From Limnovirga soli (GTDB lineage: Bacteria; Bacteroidota; Bacteroidia; Chitinophagales; Chitinophagaceae), in NCBI RefSeq assembly GCF_013106755.1, contig NZ_WHPF01000001.1, positions 372,001 through 436,000 of the forward strand: a stretch of DNA of 64,000 nucleotides. Direction: 5' to 3'. The notes below the pieces were generated by a model. The model ran no database searches, was not told the DNA's origin, and saw only the letters and a program-made list of their open reading frames with translations. Below are positions 25,972 through 34,978 of the stretch, in pieces; position 1 is the first letter of the stretch; every line of letters begins with the position of its first letter. Made by a program: the position numbers and the translations under genes.

Positions 25972-26119
25972 TGCTACCAACGGTTTACGTATTGGCAATG
26001 ATGGTGTATTTGAAAAACGTAAGCTCAACATTTGCACAAATGCCCAATAGAATTACAAATGTTGAGTTTACAACTGTCAGCCCCACTATTGCCAATACGA
26101 TGTTAGCGGTTCGGCTTCT
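25972..26119. repeat. large palindromic cassette-boundary-like element
   Basis: Perfect arms CGTATTGGCAAT (25988-25999) and ATTGCCAATACG (26088-26099), and inside them CTCAACATTTG (26024-26034) and CAAATGTTGAG (26056-26066), also perfect. The outer ends are GCTACCAACGG and CGATGTTAGCGG. In the minus-strand sense it starts 24 nt after the stop at 26130. The best example in the window of an attC-like fold-back spacer. Confidence 0.7.
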
Positions 26120-26129
26120 TTCACTCGTG

Positions 26130-26777
26130 TCATTTGTCTATAAATTCTTTTTTGTTTTTCCTTATGTAGGCCACTTGAATTTGTTGCAGGTTTTCCATTT
26201 TGTAAAGGTCATAAAACTCATCGTCATATTTGTTTAAAGGGTTGTCGTCATACGATTTGCTGAAACCTTCTAATGTTCCGTCTTGATGTTGAGTTATTTT
26301 AGGATTTTCTTTTTCAAAAGTTTCATTGGCCCTTTTGGTCAAGTCAGCAAACTTTGTCGCTCCGACAAGTCTTAAAGCGTCTGGTAAATGTTTATAAAAT
26401 TGTCCGCTTGAGTTGAAGTAAAATTGGTTGTAACCGCCATTATTTACTTCTGCTTCTAAAGCCCAAATCATATAAATAGCTTGTCGTGATTTGTTCCAAC
26501 TCATTACGGTTTCGTATTCCTTTTCGTAGTTTGTCGGTTGCTTTTCGGATAGGTTGTCAAAAACTACTTGCAATAAATTGTCATCCGGAGTTGTGTCAAT
26601 AATTTGTTCAGTCAATTCTTTATGTATAGGTCTGTTCTTAAATGCTTCAACTGATTGGGCAAGTTGTTCTTCCATTTCCTTGCTAAGTCCAATATCATTT
26701 TTCTTTGTCTGTCCAGAACAGCCAAACAAGTTTAAGATTGTCGCTATAAGCCCCATAATTATTAATCGTCTTGTCAT
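26130..26777 (-). CDS. DMP19 (DUF4375) family lipoprotein
   Basis: 215 residues with a lipobox (ILNLFGCSGQTKK). The C-terminal 140 residues carry the DMP19 pattern: ETVMSWNKSRQAIYMIWALEAEVNNGGYNQFYFNSSG, HLPDALRLVGATKFADLTKRA and YDDEFYDLYKMENL. Most DMP19 proteins are cytoplasmic and poorly understood (some are described as DNA mimics), so the lipoprotein signal is unusual. Single gene; a MITE-like element begins 32 bp upstream. Confidence 0.85.
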   Translation of the reverse strand: MTRRLIIMGLIATILNLFGCSGQTKKNDIGLSKEMEEQLAQSVEAFKNRPIHKELTEQIIDTTPDDNLLQVVFDNLSEKQPTNYEKEYETVMSWNKSRQAIYMIWALEAEVNNGGYNQFYFNSSGQFYKHLPDALRLVGATKFADLTKRANETFEKENPKITQHQDGTLEGFSKSYDDNPLNKYDDEFYDLYKMENLQQIQVAYIRKNKKEFIDK

Positions 26778-27127
26778 TGCAGTGTGTAATTTAGCCTGAC
26801 CACCAACTCAAAAATAGACGAACTAAATAGCCATACCAAATAAAATCAACTGTTGATATTCAATACTTGTATAGTGCGTTTTTAAATATATGCTGCGTCT
26901 ATTTATACCATTCACTTGTACCTTTTTCTTTGCCTTGTTTCCTCCACCCAAATAAAATTAATCTATTTACCCCCACCCATAAAAGCCCAGTAGCGTATCC
27001 AAACGTACAAGTGTGCGACGCAACGGATGCCTACTAGCAGTTACCCTGCCTGGCTCAAAAGAGCATGTATTAAGCGAAGATAATTGTAGACAATCCCAAA
27101 GACCCATTGCCTACCTGTATGCATTCT
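26778..27127. repeat. gene-free gap: MITE-like copy 3 and compound repeat
   Basis: CCAACTCA, MITE-like element 26810-26904, TTTTTCTTTGCCTTGTTTCC, CACCCAAATAAAATTA, CCCACCCATAAAAGCCCA, core GTACAAGTGTGCGACGCAACGG (27005-27026), GATGCCTACTAGCAGTTACCC, GCCTGGCTCAAAAGAGCATG. Same layout as 24073-24360. Confidence 0.72.
26810..26904. mobile_element. MITE-like element, copy 3
   Basis: About 95 bp with arms AAAAATAGACG and CGTCTATTT. The interior is near-identical to copies 1 and 2 (TAGCCATACCAAATAAAATC, ATACTTGTATAGTGCG). Confidence 0.75.
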
Positions 27128-29638
27128 TTAGTGGGTAAATGCAATTGTATACGTACCGGTTTTCAATGGCACCCTGGTGGTTTCTTTTGGGTAGGTTTTG
27201 CCATTTATTGTAAAACCTGATTTCCGCAAATCTTTGGGAATCTCCATAAAACATGGCTGATCGGCCGGAATGTCTAATTGGTAATGGTAGGTAAGCTCCT
27301 TATTTTTCTCCCAGCTTATTCCCATGCTTTTTCCTTGTACCATTGGAACCCGCCCCCTGGCCCAGGTAATGCTCTCGCTTTGAAAAGGAATGATTGCTAT
27401 TTCCTGATAGCCCGGCTTTGCCGGTTGTACACCCAGTATATTTTTTGACATAAAATATAAAGGAGATCCACCCCATGCATGACTATAGTCGCCGCCATAG
27501 CCCGTCTCCGTTAGGTCCTGCCAGTTTTCTTTTAAGGTGTAGGTTTCCCTGTTAATACCATTCTCCCATTTTTTCATTAATGCCAACCCAAGTGTATTGT
27601 ATTGGTTAGCATGCTCCACTGCCGATAAAACAAAAAACATAAAATAGGGCTGCAGGTCTATTGCTTGTTGACTAACCACATAATTCAAAATGGCTGATTG
27701 CTGATTGTGAGGAGCAATATCATATAATACCGCCAGCGTATTTACATGCGGACTATACGTAACAATAGCGGTATCTTTTGGAAAAAAATAATGATTTTCT
27801 CTTTTTGACAGGAAGGGGATTCCATCCTTATACAGTTGCTTTTCCTTATCCCAAAGTAAATTGTTCATCGCCGCTTTTATTTTGCCGGCGAGTTGCAGGT
27901 TTTCATCTTGTAGTATGTGGTTGCCTGCAAGCTGATTTAGATGGGCAGCATCCAATAAAGATTTATAATAAAAGGCAGTCATATACCCCATGCCTATTAC
28001 AGCCGGTGGGTGATGCGCATTAAACTGGTCAATTTTTATCCAATCCATAAACATATAATCCGGGGCATTGCTTACCAGATAATTACTGTCTAAATAGGTT
28101 GTAAATAATTGATTTAATTTATTTACATGGGGTAACAGTTCTTTTACCAATTGCATATCGCCGGTATATTGATAATATTGACGCAGCATTTGTACCCATA
28201 ATAATGAGTAGCTGGTATGAAACATATCGTACTTATTTTTCTCCAGTAGCAAAGCTGTTTTAACCAGGGTTTGCCGCGTAAGCCAGGGGTCTCCAAAAGC
28301 ATAATAGTTAATTAGCGATTCAATTAAATAATCGCCGGTGCAGGCAATGGGCTCCTGGTGTTTGGGAGAATCATAAAACATATCGTTCATGCATAGTTGG
28401 GTGGTCCAACGGGTCATATCCCACAGTGTAGTAAGCTGTTGGTTAGAGCAGGAAAAACTACCTGCATAGTTAACCGGATAGGAAGAAAAATCTGCCCGAA
28501 TATTTTTTATCACTAATCCTTTCTCTGATGCTACTTCTACTTTCAGGTAGCGGAATACGCTTACATATGGCGCATAAAAAACATTTATACCTTCTTTGCA
28601 AACAAAGGTTAATGCCCTATTCTGTGAGGCATATTTTTTCTCGTAGGGATACATTTTTAGTGTATCATTTTTGTGGGCCACTAGTTCAAAACCATAATAG
28701 GCGGTCATGTTTCGGTTGTAGTCAAGGGTGAATGCTGCTTTGTGCAGTGGCTTATTAAAAACAGCAGATGCCATACCGGCCATTTCAGTGGCATTGGTAA
28801 GCTGCCAAACTTGTTTGGGTTTTACGTCATACCTGAATGGAACTGGAATTTTGCTACTAATTAAATACCCTTTTTTGGGGAAATTTTTTATGGCTGCATA
28901 CTCCCACGCGGTATCATCAAAACCGGGCTTGCTCCAGTTAGGTATTGCCACATTTGCGTTATAACTATAATTGCCGCCCATTATGGTGAAAGCTGTATCA
29001 ACAGTACATTTCCAGGTACTATCTGTAGCAACAATATTTTTATGCAGGCCATCATCCAAATCGCAAATAAACAGGCCTTGTCCGCTGCTGGTTTCAGCAA
29101 TTTCCCGGCTATGGCTATACACTTCTACCGCAATGGTATTGGTACCCACATGCAAAAATGGCTGTACGTTATGGGTATTATAAAACCAATGTTTGGGTGC
29201 AACCCCATCATTATAATCGTTGCCAATATTGGCAGGATCCTGGGCCACAAAACTGCCGTTGATATATATGCGGCAGCCCACATCTGCTGTTATACTTAGT
29301 ATTAGCTGATTGGTCAATGCAGTTACTACAAAGCTTTTTCTAAATAATGCTTTGTATTGTTTTGTATAGGCCGGGTTATCGCTCCAGTCTATTTTTGTTG
29401 CCTGGTATGCCTTAAAGGTGGTTGGATTAAGCCATATCCAATCTCCTGTCCACGCATTTTTAGGGAATAACTTATCCGCAGTAAAGTGGCTATTTTTTAT
29501 ATAGTAGCCTGTTGCATCTGCCATTACCTTATACCCATCATTATTGGTACCATAGCCTGGCTGGCAATAGGCTTTACCTGCAAGCGCCAAAAAAAAGCAG
29601 GCAATCAAGGTCAGTTTAGTAGTGTATATTGTAGCCAT
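27128..29638 (-). CDS. GH78-like alpha-L-rhamnosidase family protein
   Basis: 836 residues with a signal peptide (LIACFFLALAGKAYCQ). N-terminal beta domains (about 30-380) include WTGDWIWLNPTT and a lectin-like stretch (LSITADVGCRIYINGSFV). The (alpha/alpha)6 catalytic domain (about 390-740) starts FSCSNQQLTTLWDMTRWTTQ and contains MFYDSPKHQEPIACTGDYLIES, the equivalent of the D.P..(D/E)...W.GD motif of bacterial rhamnosidases, and later WxxGxxRETYTLKENWQDLTETGYGGDYSHAWGGSP. A C-terminal beta domain follows. The consensus CPQRDER is altered to SPKHQEP, so the exact substrate is uncertain; a related GH family is possible. Single gene. Confidence 0.82.
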   Translation of the reverse strand: MATIYTTKLTLIACFFLALAGKAYCQPGYGTNNDGYKVMADATGYYIKNSHFTADKLFPKNAWTGDWIWLNPTTFKAYQATKIDWSDNPAYTKQYKALFRKSFVVTALTNQLILSITADVGCRIYINGSFVAQDPANIGNDYNDGVAPKHWFYNTHNVQPFLHVGTNTIAVEVYSHSREIAETSSGQGLFICDLDDGLHKNIVATDSTWKCTVDTAFTIMGGNYSYNANVAIPNWSKPGFDDTAWEYAAIKNFPKKGYLISSKIPVPFRYDVKPKQVWQLTNATEMAGMASAVFNKPLHKAAFTLDYNRNMTAYYGFELVAHKNDTLKMYPYEKKYASQNRALTFVCKEGINVFYAPYVSVFRYLKVEVASEKGLVIKNIRADFSSYPVNYAGSFSCSNQQLTTLWDMTRWTTQLCMNDMFYDSPKHQEPIACTGDYLIESLINYYAFGDPWLTRQTLVKTALLLEKNKYDMFHTSYSLLWVQMLRQYYQYTGDMQLVKELLPHVNKLNQLFTTYLDSNYLVSNAPDYMFMDWIKIDQFNAHHPPAVIGMGYMTAFYYKSLLDAAHLNQLAGNHILQDENLQLAGKIKAAMNNLLWDKEKQLYKDGIPFLSKRENHYFFPKDTAIVTYSPHVNTLAVLYDIAPHNQQSAILNYVVSQQAIDLQPYFMFFVLSAVEHANQYNTLGLALMKKWENGINRETYTLKENWQDLTETGYGGDYSHAWGGSPLYFMSKNILGVQPAKPGYQEIAIIPFQSESITWARGRVPMVQGKSMGISWEKNKELTYHYQLDIPADQPCFMEIPKDLRKSGFTINGKTYPKETTRVPLKTGTYTIAFTH

Positions 29639-30042
29639 TATTCCATTTCTTTTGTTGTACTATTTGCTATTAGTAGCGGTAACGCAAAAACCTGCTGCTA
29701 TTAAAATGTATACCGTACAAAAAAAGCCCTCACCATAAACACACCAGGCCTATCCCTTTTGCACGTTATATAGCAGCCATACAATGTATAAAAAAATACC
29801 ATGCGCACCGTTTTTACCCCGCTGTTTACAGCACTGCAAAACAGTATGCTATGCCCATGGGTACAAGAACTAATTGAATGTATGGAGCCCAACAAGTGGA
29901 TACCATATGCAGCTTTACTTGCGTCGCACACTTGTACGTTCGGAATGTTGTGGAGCAGGTATGGAAGGGTAGATGAGGGTGGAGGGTGAGAACTCTAAGG
30001 AAGGGGAAAAGTTAAGCGTCAAATTGATTTTTTCTTAAAAGC
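29639..30042. repeat. gene-free gap with a hybrid repeat
   Basis: Contains TATAGCAGCCATACAATGTATAAAAAA (about 29768), as in the left half of the compound repeat. Then come GGAGCCCAACAA, GCAGCTTTACTTGCG, the core CTTGCGTCGCACACTTGTAC (29918-29937) and GTTCGGAATGTTGTGGAGCAGG, as at 19335. The core here is in the orientation opposite to the usual rule for the gene at 30043. A composite of two element types. Confidence 0.65.
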
Positions 30043-30831
30043 TCATTGAAATCTATTTATTGACTGGAATATATATTCTGGTTTGACCACTAAAATTGCA
30101 CCTTTATGTTCGTTGCTGTCAGGAATTAAACCTTGAACAAGAACGCCGCAAAGTCTCCACTTTTTTGTTTCATCATCTTGAAGAAAGGTTGGTGAACCTG
30201 AAAATCCTTTTAGCCAATTGTCAATCCTAAATTTTTCAATCTCAATAATGTAATGAATATTGTCAATGTACTTGGTATTTAAAATTGGCATAGCTGTAAA
30301 CACTTTAAATGTGTTGCGAGGCAAGTAAATGTGATGTTGTTTGTCAAAACCAACAAAAGATGAATCAGTCCGCATGCCTTGTCCGAAAATTTCTATGTCG
30401 CCTAATTTTTTGAAGGGTGGCAATACAAATTTTTCAACTGTATTTACATCTTTAAAAAGGGTTTTATCAACTTTTAAAACAAGCAAGTCGGTATCCCTTT
30501 CTATTCCAAAGCATGTGTCAATAGTTTGTGGTACTGAAAACTGAATAGCATTAAATAGGGTTGGTATAAATACTATGGCATACTTAAAAGCAGCATATTC
30601 CCTTTTTGTAACAGTGTCGCAATTATATAAAGTGTGTTTGGCGGTAACTAAAAAAAGGTTGTCATTTTGCTTAATAAAAAAGCAAGTACCGAAGTCTGCA
30701 TTTGGGCTATTTGAAAAGCCCAAAAGTGAATATGAGTATTTGCTTAAAGAGTCACCTGGCAAAGGGCTTTCTTGGCAAAAAGATTTAAAGGAACCTAAAA
30801 TAAAAATGATGAGTAAATATATTCTTGTCAT
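30043..30831 (-). CDS. secreted trypsin-like serine protease
   Basis: 262 residues with a signal peptide (MTRIYLLIIFILGSFKSFCQ). A chymotrypsin-like triad is visible: His in FLVTAKHTLYN, Asp in GIERDTDLLVLKV and Ser in WLKGFSGSPTFLQD. The family (trypsin-like peptidase 2) cleaves proteins in the periplasm or outside; the substrate is unknown. It is 257 bp downstream of the nuclease-like gene at 31089 and separated from it by a palindrome, so probably transcribed alone. Confidence 0.83.
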   Translation of the reverse strand: MTRIYLLIIFILGSFKSFCQESPLPGDSLSKYSYSLLGFSNSPNADFGTCFFIKQNDNLFLVTAKHTLYNCDTVTKREYAAFKYAIVFIPTLFNAIQFSVPQTIDTCFGIERDTDLLVLKVDKTLFKDVNTVEKFVLPPFKKLGDIEIFGQGMRTDSSFVGFDKQHHIYLPRNTFKVFTAMPILNTKYIDNIHYIIEIEKFRIDNWLKGFSGSPTFLQDDETKKWRLCGVLVQGLIPDSNEHKGAILVVKPEYIFQSINRFQ

Positions 30832-30897
30832 ATTAGGTAATATTGAAATTAAATTATTAATCCAATTGCGGACTTTCTCAGGGTGCAGCGAATTAAA

Positions 30898-31071
30898 GCA
30901 TTGGCGATGTGGCGGTATTATTTGTTCCTTCCGCCGGGTTCCGCTTCTGATTAAAGATACAAAAGCTCATTTATTATTTTGTTGCCCGGCATTATTCGCC
31001 TGCTGGAACTCAGGCCGATTAACAAACAAAAAGTTGAAAATATATTCGTCTACCAGCCATATTGCCAATGC
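30898..31071. repeat. palindromic spacer
   Basis: Arms GCATTGGCGATGTGGC (30898-30913) and GCCATATTGCCAATGC (31056-31071), 14 of 16 paired, followed by AATCTTAGCGGCTGG. Inside, GGTTCCGCTTCTGATTAAAG also occurs at 33593. Minus-strand sense: about 20 nt after the stop of the gene at 31089. Confidence 0.62.
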
Positions 31072-31088
31072 AATCTTAGCGGCTGGTT

Positions 31089-33488
31089 TTATTCTGTCGT
31101 TCGTTTGTCTTTCATCGCTTCGTTTCGTTTTTTCATTTCAACTTGCCATAATTCACCTTGTATTTCCCCCCAAGTTTTTAAATTCAGGTGTTTCTTTACC
31201 GTAAATTCACATAAACTTCCAATCCAGTCGTTGCGTCTGTGATAAGGTTTAGAATCTTTTTCGTATTCGTCAAAATGACCCCTAAAACGATTTGGCAACA
31301 ATTCTTTTGCAGTCAAAATAAGGATGGGATTTGTTGGTCGGTGCCCATAACCTGTTCTAAAATTATTTACAACTCTTAAAATTTCTGTTTTTTCATTTTC
31401 TGTTAGTTCTTCATTTAGTGTTGCAAATGTCAGAATTGAGTTGGGGAATTCCGTTCCTAACTCAATCATTCTATTTGCATCGTCAGTTGTAAAGTTTTTG
31501 TATGTTTTACATTCACAAAAAACTAAGTCTGGCGGAATATTTTCTTTATGTTTTTCTTGGAGCAGAACTGCAAGGTCAACTTCCTTTGGTTTATTGTTTT
31601 TTAGAAGTTCAAAGCCGATTAATGCAGACATATTACCTGAAATGTCGGCAAATTCTTGATTAAATAATTTGAGAGTTAAAAATACCGTTATTAGACCACC
31701 AACTTTATTGTTTTTACTGAAAGGTCCAATTCCACGATAAGCCCATTTTATTTCAGTTGGTTGGTGCATTGGCAGACTAAAATTATTTCTGCAAATAGCA
31801 CAAGTCATCATTTCTTTTAATTCAGATGGAAGATAAAAAGCGTGTTGATGACAAACTTCACATTGAAGAATCGAACCAAACTCAATTATTTTATTTTCTA
31901 TTATTCTTTTAATGTAATAATTGACTTGTTCATTATTGTTGTTCTTCAAACTTTTCTTTATTTCTCCAACTAATGCCGGGTGATAAACGTTTTTACTGTC
32001 TTCAATTAATTCAAGAATTTTAAGCGAAGACTTATTTTGTAAAAAATGTGAACCTCGTATGCCTCCAATGTTCTTTAATACTTCATTTGCGAGACGGCCA
32101 TTTGAAGTTTCTTTTAGTATATTTCCACTTTTAGCAAAAAACACCATAAAAAAATCTTTCGCTTTTGGAATAAAAAAATACACCTCATCATCATATTTGC
32201 TTAGGTAGTAGCTTAAGCCCGTTTTAGAAAGGCGCCATTTATCTAGACTGTATGAATGTGTTAATCTTACCCAATCAATTGTTTCTATACCGTATATCAG
32301 TCCTGCATCGTTTAAATATTCATCAAAGTAACTAAATGAAAGATTGACCTTATGTGAAGCTTGAATATTGTAATTGTGATTAAGCTTGAACGGTAAGTTG
32401 TCAGTTTTAAACTTTACAAGATTTTCTTGTACTTCTACTTGTGAATACGTAGAATTAATTTCTGTTTTTTCACACAACACTTTGTCGGCTTCCAATACCG
32501 ACCGGTCTGCTGCCCAAAATCGTGGAAACCAACCTTGAAAAGCGATATTTAACTTGTCTCCAATTTTTTCTCTAATTTCTTTAAATTTAAGGTCAATACT
32601 TTGTTTTTGCTCTACTGTTGTTGTCGTGCTGATTAGATAATTAATTAATGAGAAACTTTCAGGCTTGTTTAAATGATGCTGACAATATCGTTCTATTAAA
32701 CCACTAAAATATTTGTTGCTAATTTGTTTAAGAGGTATGGGAATTACATTCCAACCAAGTGCCCTCAAGTTCCAATAATTAATAATATCATTTAGCCTTT
32801 CATCATTTATAAAATATATGCCTTCGCCCTTGTACCAGTGTCTTACAGGATATGCTTTTATTCCTTTCATATTGATATTTAATGTATCAATATTGCGATT
32901 TGGAAAATGGTCACCAATGTTGTCAAATGATATTTCAGGCTGTTCAAAAAATGAAGATGATTTTAATTGATTACCTATTTCCGTTTGAAAGCCGTCAACA
33001 AAGCAACCAATAAATGATTTCAAAAATAAACAAGAATTTTGAGTGTATGCCAGAGTAAGTTTTAAGTTGTCATTTCTAATAAATTTAAATTCTGTTTCGA
33101 TGATATTATAAATTAGTTCAAGAATGCTTATTCCATAACTAATTTCTCCCTTTTCTGTGTCAGAAAGAAAGTCTTCTATTGTCAGTAAGGTTCTGTCGCC
33201 AATTAATGTCTTAATATAATCTACATCCAAGGAGTTGTCGTAAAGAATAATGTCGGGATCAAAATTGTCTATTGTATTTATATAATAATCTAAAGCGTCA
33301 TATTCTATACCATATTCACTTTTAAATTCGTTTGGCAAAACTGGGTAAAGAGGTAAAATTGGACTGAAAATTCCGCCCCAATACGAGAACCCAATTTTAA
33401 TCGCTCTTTCAAATTTACTTTCAGAGTTAGGCTCAATTAGAAAACATAATTTTATTGGTGATACTGTCTGGTTTACGCCTATTGTCAT
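31089..33488 (-). CDS. large protein with zinc ribbon and PD-(D/E)XK-like nuclease domain
   Basis: 799 residues, no signal peptide, so cytoplasmic. The N-terminal region starts VSPIKLCFLIEPNSESKF, then IKIGFSYWGGIFSPILPL and DPDIILYDNS, an alternating beta/alpha pattern I cannot assign. A zinc ribbon lies at 543-566 (CEVC and CAIC). It is followed by a likely PD-(D/E)XK nuclease core: E636-V-D638-L-A-V, then L-V-F-C-E659-C-K661 and a helix FTTDDANRMIELG with a strand LTFATL. A single-gene, multi-domain protein with a nuclease-like C-terminus in an accessory region is compatible with a defence role, which is inference. It has very low GC content, unlike the sus locus. The family is not recognised. 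Confidence 0.72.
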   Translation of the reverse strand: MTIGVNQTVSPIKLCFLIEPNSESKFERAIKIGFSYWGGIFSPILPLYPVLPNEFKSEYGIEYDALDYYINTIDNFDPDIILYDNSLDVDYIKTLIGDRTLLTIEDFLSDTEKGEISYGISILELIYNIIETEFKFIRNDNLKLTLAYTQNSCLFLKSFIGCFVDGFQTEIGNQLKSSSFFEQPEISFDNIGDHFPNRNIDTLNINMKGIKAYPVRHWYKGEGIYFINDERLNDIINYWNLRALGWNVIPIPLKQISNKYFSGLIERYCQHHLNKPESFSLINYLISTTTTVEQKQSIDLKFKEIREKIGDKLNIAFQGWFPRFWAADRSVLEADKVLCEKTEINSTYSQVEVQENLVKFKTDNLPFKLNHNYNIQASHKVNLSFSYFDEYLNDAGLIYGIETIDWVRLTHSYSLDKWRLSKTGLSYYLSKYDDEVYFFIPKAKDFFMVFFAKSGNILKETSNGRLANEVLKNIGGIRGSHFLQNKSSLKILELIEDSKNVYHPALVGEIKKSLKNNNNEQVNYYIKRIIENKIIEFGSILQCEVCHQHAFYLPSELKEMMTCAICRNNFSLPMHQPTEIKWAYRGIGPFSKNNKVGGLITVFLTLKLFNQEFADISGNMSALIGFELLKNNKPKEVDLAVLLQEKHKENIPPDLVFCECKTYKNFTTDDANRMIELGTEFPNSILTFATLNEELTENEKTEILRVVNNFRTGYGHRPTNPILILTAKELLPNRFRGHFDEYEKDSKPYHRRNDWIGSLCEFTVKKHLNLKTWGEIQGELWQVEMKKRNEAMKDKRTTE

Positions 33489-33550
33489 TTCTTATTTTGG
33501 TATTGCTTGATGTTTCATTGGTGTCTGTCTTAAAATAGCCGCTTACGGGC

Positions 33551-33751
33551 AGGGCTTGTTGCAGGGCTGGTATTCATTTCTCATCCTGCCCGGAACCGCT
33601 TCTGATTAAAGATATAAAAGTACAGGTTTACAAACAAAAGCCCATCAATGTAGGTCCAGCCCAGATGAAGCATAACAGCGATAAAATGACCATTGCTCCA
33701 ATGTCTAGCCAGCCTTGCAGCAAACCTGATGTTATAGCCAGTGGTTTTGGT
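33551..33751. repeat. palindromic spacer
   Basis: Arms AGGGCTTGTTGCAGGGCTGG (33551-33570) and CCAGCCTTGCAGCAAACCT (33709-33727), 16 of 20 paired. The arm sequence AGGCTTACTGCAAGGCTGG at about 40546 is a relative. Ends GATGTTATAGCCAGTGG next to the stop of the gene at 33762. Confidence 0.6.
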
Positions 33752-33761
33752 CGACCGTCAA

Positions 33762-34535
33762 TTATTTGGTCAAAATGAGCCGCCATTGTTTGCAAATATT
33801 TTCAAAGTCAATTCCTGTGTTTGCTGGACTTGTGCTTGGTAAAGCAATATATTTTATTCCGCTTTTTCTGTCGAAATATTTGTCGAAAAGTGACTTAGAT
33901 TTTGTTCCATTGAAACCAATTACTTTTAAATTCTTGTGGTTTGATATAAAACTGTCTAAGTCGTTAGGCTCTTCATCTTCGATTGCACTGTCAAGGCTGC
34001 CTTTTCTATTTGCTTTATGAGCTACATCCCAAATTCCAATTTTTGATTTTAGTAAAAGTGCTTTTTTGTCCGAGTAGATCAATGGTAATTCATTGCTTGT
34101 AATTGTTGATATGATTTTCCAAAATCGGTTTCTTGAATGTCCGTAATACTCACCAAGTTCAAGTGATTTGTCGCCAGGCATAGTTCCTAAAATCAAAATG
34201 GTCGTGTCAGCATTTGAAATTGGGTCGAATGAAGTTTTAGTGTGTGTCGAGGCTGCTTTTGGCAATTGTTTTGTTGCTTTTGGTTTATCTGTCGTCCTTG
34301 CTACTACTTTAGTTTTTGATTGACCGATTAAAGAAACTGTCGAGCCGTCACGGTCAAAAATGTTTGCATAGTTTCTTGTCCTGCCATGAATTTGAAAAGC
34401 TTGAATTGCCGAACCGTCCTTTTTTTGATACCACCCATTTTTATTCAACTCGTCAGCAATTTGCAGGGTTGTCATTGGACGTCCGGTTTGGCGTAAAAGT
34501 CTTTCTATTGCTTCGTGAAGTGTCATATTATTCAT
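33762..34535 (-). CDS. HARE-HTH domain fused to a UDG-superfamily DNA glycosylase
   Basis: 257 residues. Residues 4-70 are a HARE-HTH winged helix (TLHEAIERLLRQTGRPMTTLQIADEL, YQKKDGSAIQAFQIHGRTRNYANIF, STVSLIG). After a basic linker (71-100), residues about 110-255 are a uracil-DNA-glycosylase-like domain of the DNA-deoxyinosine glycosylase type: ILILGTMPGDKSLELGEYYGHSRNRFWKII, IGIWDVAHKANRKGSLDSAI, IGFNGTKSKSLF and LPSTSPAN. The glycosylase would remove deaminated purine (hypoxanthine) or a related base; HARE domains are associated with chromatin and modified-DNA proteins. It may repair DNA or attack modified DNA. Single gene between two repeats. Confidence 0.85.
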   Translation of the reverse strand: MNNMTLHEAIERLLRQTGRPMTTLQIADELNKNGWYQKKDGSAIQAFQIHGRTRNYANIFDRDGSTVSLIGQSKTKVVARTTDKPKATKQLPKAASTHTKTSFDPISNADTTILILGTMPGDKSLELGEYYGHSRNRFWKIISTITSNELPLIYSDKKALLLKSKIGIWDVAHKANRKGSLDSAIEDEEPNDLDSFISNHKNLKVIGFNGTKSKSLFDKYFDRKSGIKYIALPSTSPANTGIDFENICKQWRLILTK

Positions 34536-34978
34536 TTCGGAGACGGATGCTGTTTTACCATTGGCTATAACTCAAGGAAAGATGCTATTAGACATTATAC
34601 TGTATAATGGAAAGCTATTGATAATCAACAATCTAGCATTATACATTTTGTATTGTTTATAGCAGCAATACAATGTATAAAAAAATATCATACACTCGAT
34701 TTTTCTTTGCCTTATTTCCAGCACCCAAATAAAATTACTCTACATACCCCATTCATAAAAGCCCAATAGCGTATCCAACCGTACAAGTGTGCGCCGCAAT
34801 AGATGCCTGATTGTAGTTACCCTAAATGGCTAAAAAATACTAGTATGGTTGGCAGCTCCATTGTTGACCCTTTTAAGTTGAGTTTTAGTCAACATATTTC
34901 AGGTCTAGACAAACCCGATGCTGATTGTTTCAATGTCAAGCCCCACTATTGGCAATACAAATGTTGGCTGTAGTTTTA
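34536..34978. repeat. gene-free gap: full compound repeat plus boundary
   Basis: AACTCAAGG (34567), ATTATACTGTATAAT (perfect palindrome, about 34597), hairpin TATACATTTTGTATTG/CAATACAATGTATA (about 34641-34680), TTTTTCTTTGCCTTATTTCCAG, CACCCAAATAAAATTA, a diverged core GTACAAGTGTGCGCCGCAA (34781-34799), CTAAAAAATACTAG, CCTTTTAAGTTGAG, TTTAGTCAAC. Then AGCCCCACTATTGGCAATAC (34939-34958) and ATGTTGGCTG, a boundary also seen at 26080 and 38986. Confidence 0.72.

Noticed and set aside
30575-31204. 209-codon plus-strand ORF.
   Set aside because: It overlaps the antisense of the protease gene, a palindromic spacer and the nuclease-like gene, and its sequence has no protein-like pattern.
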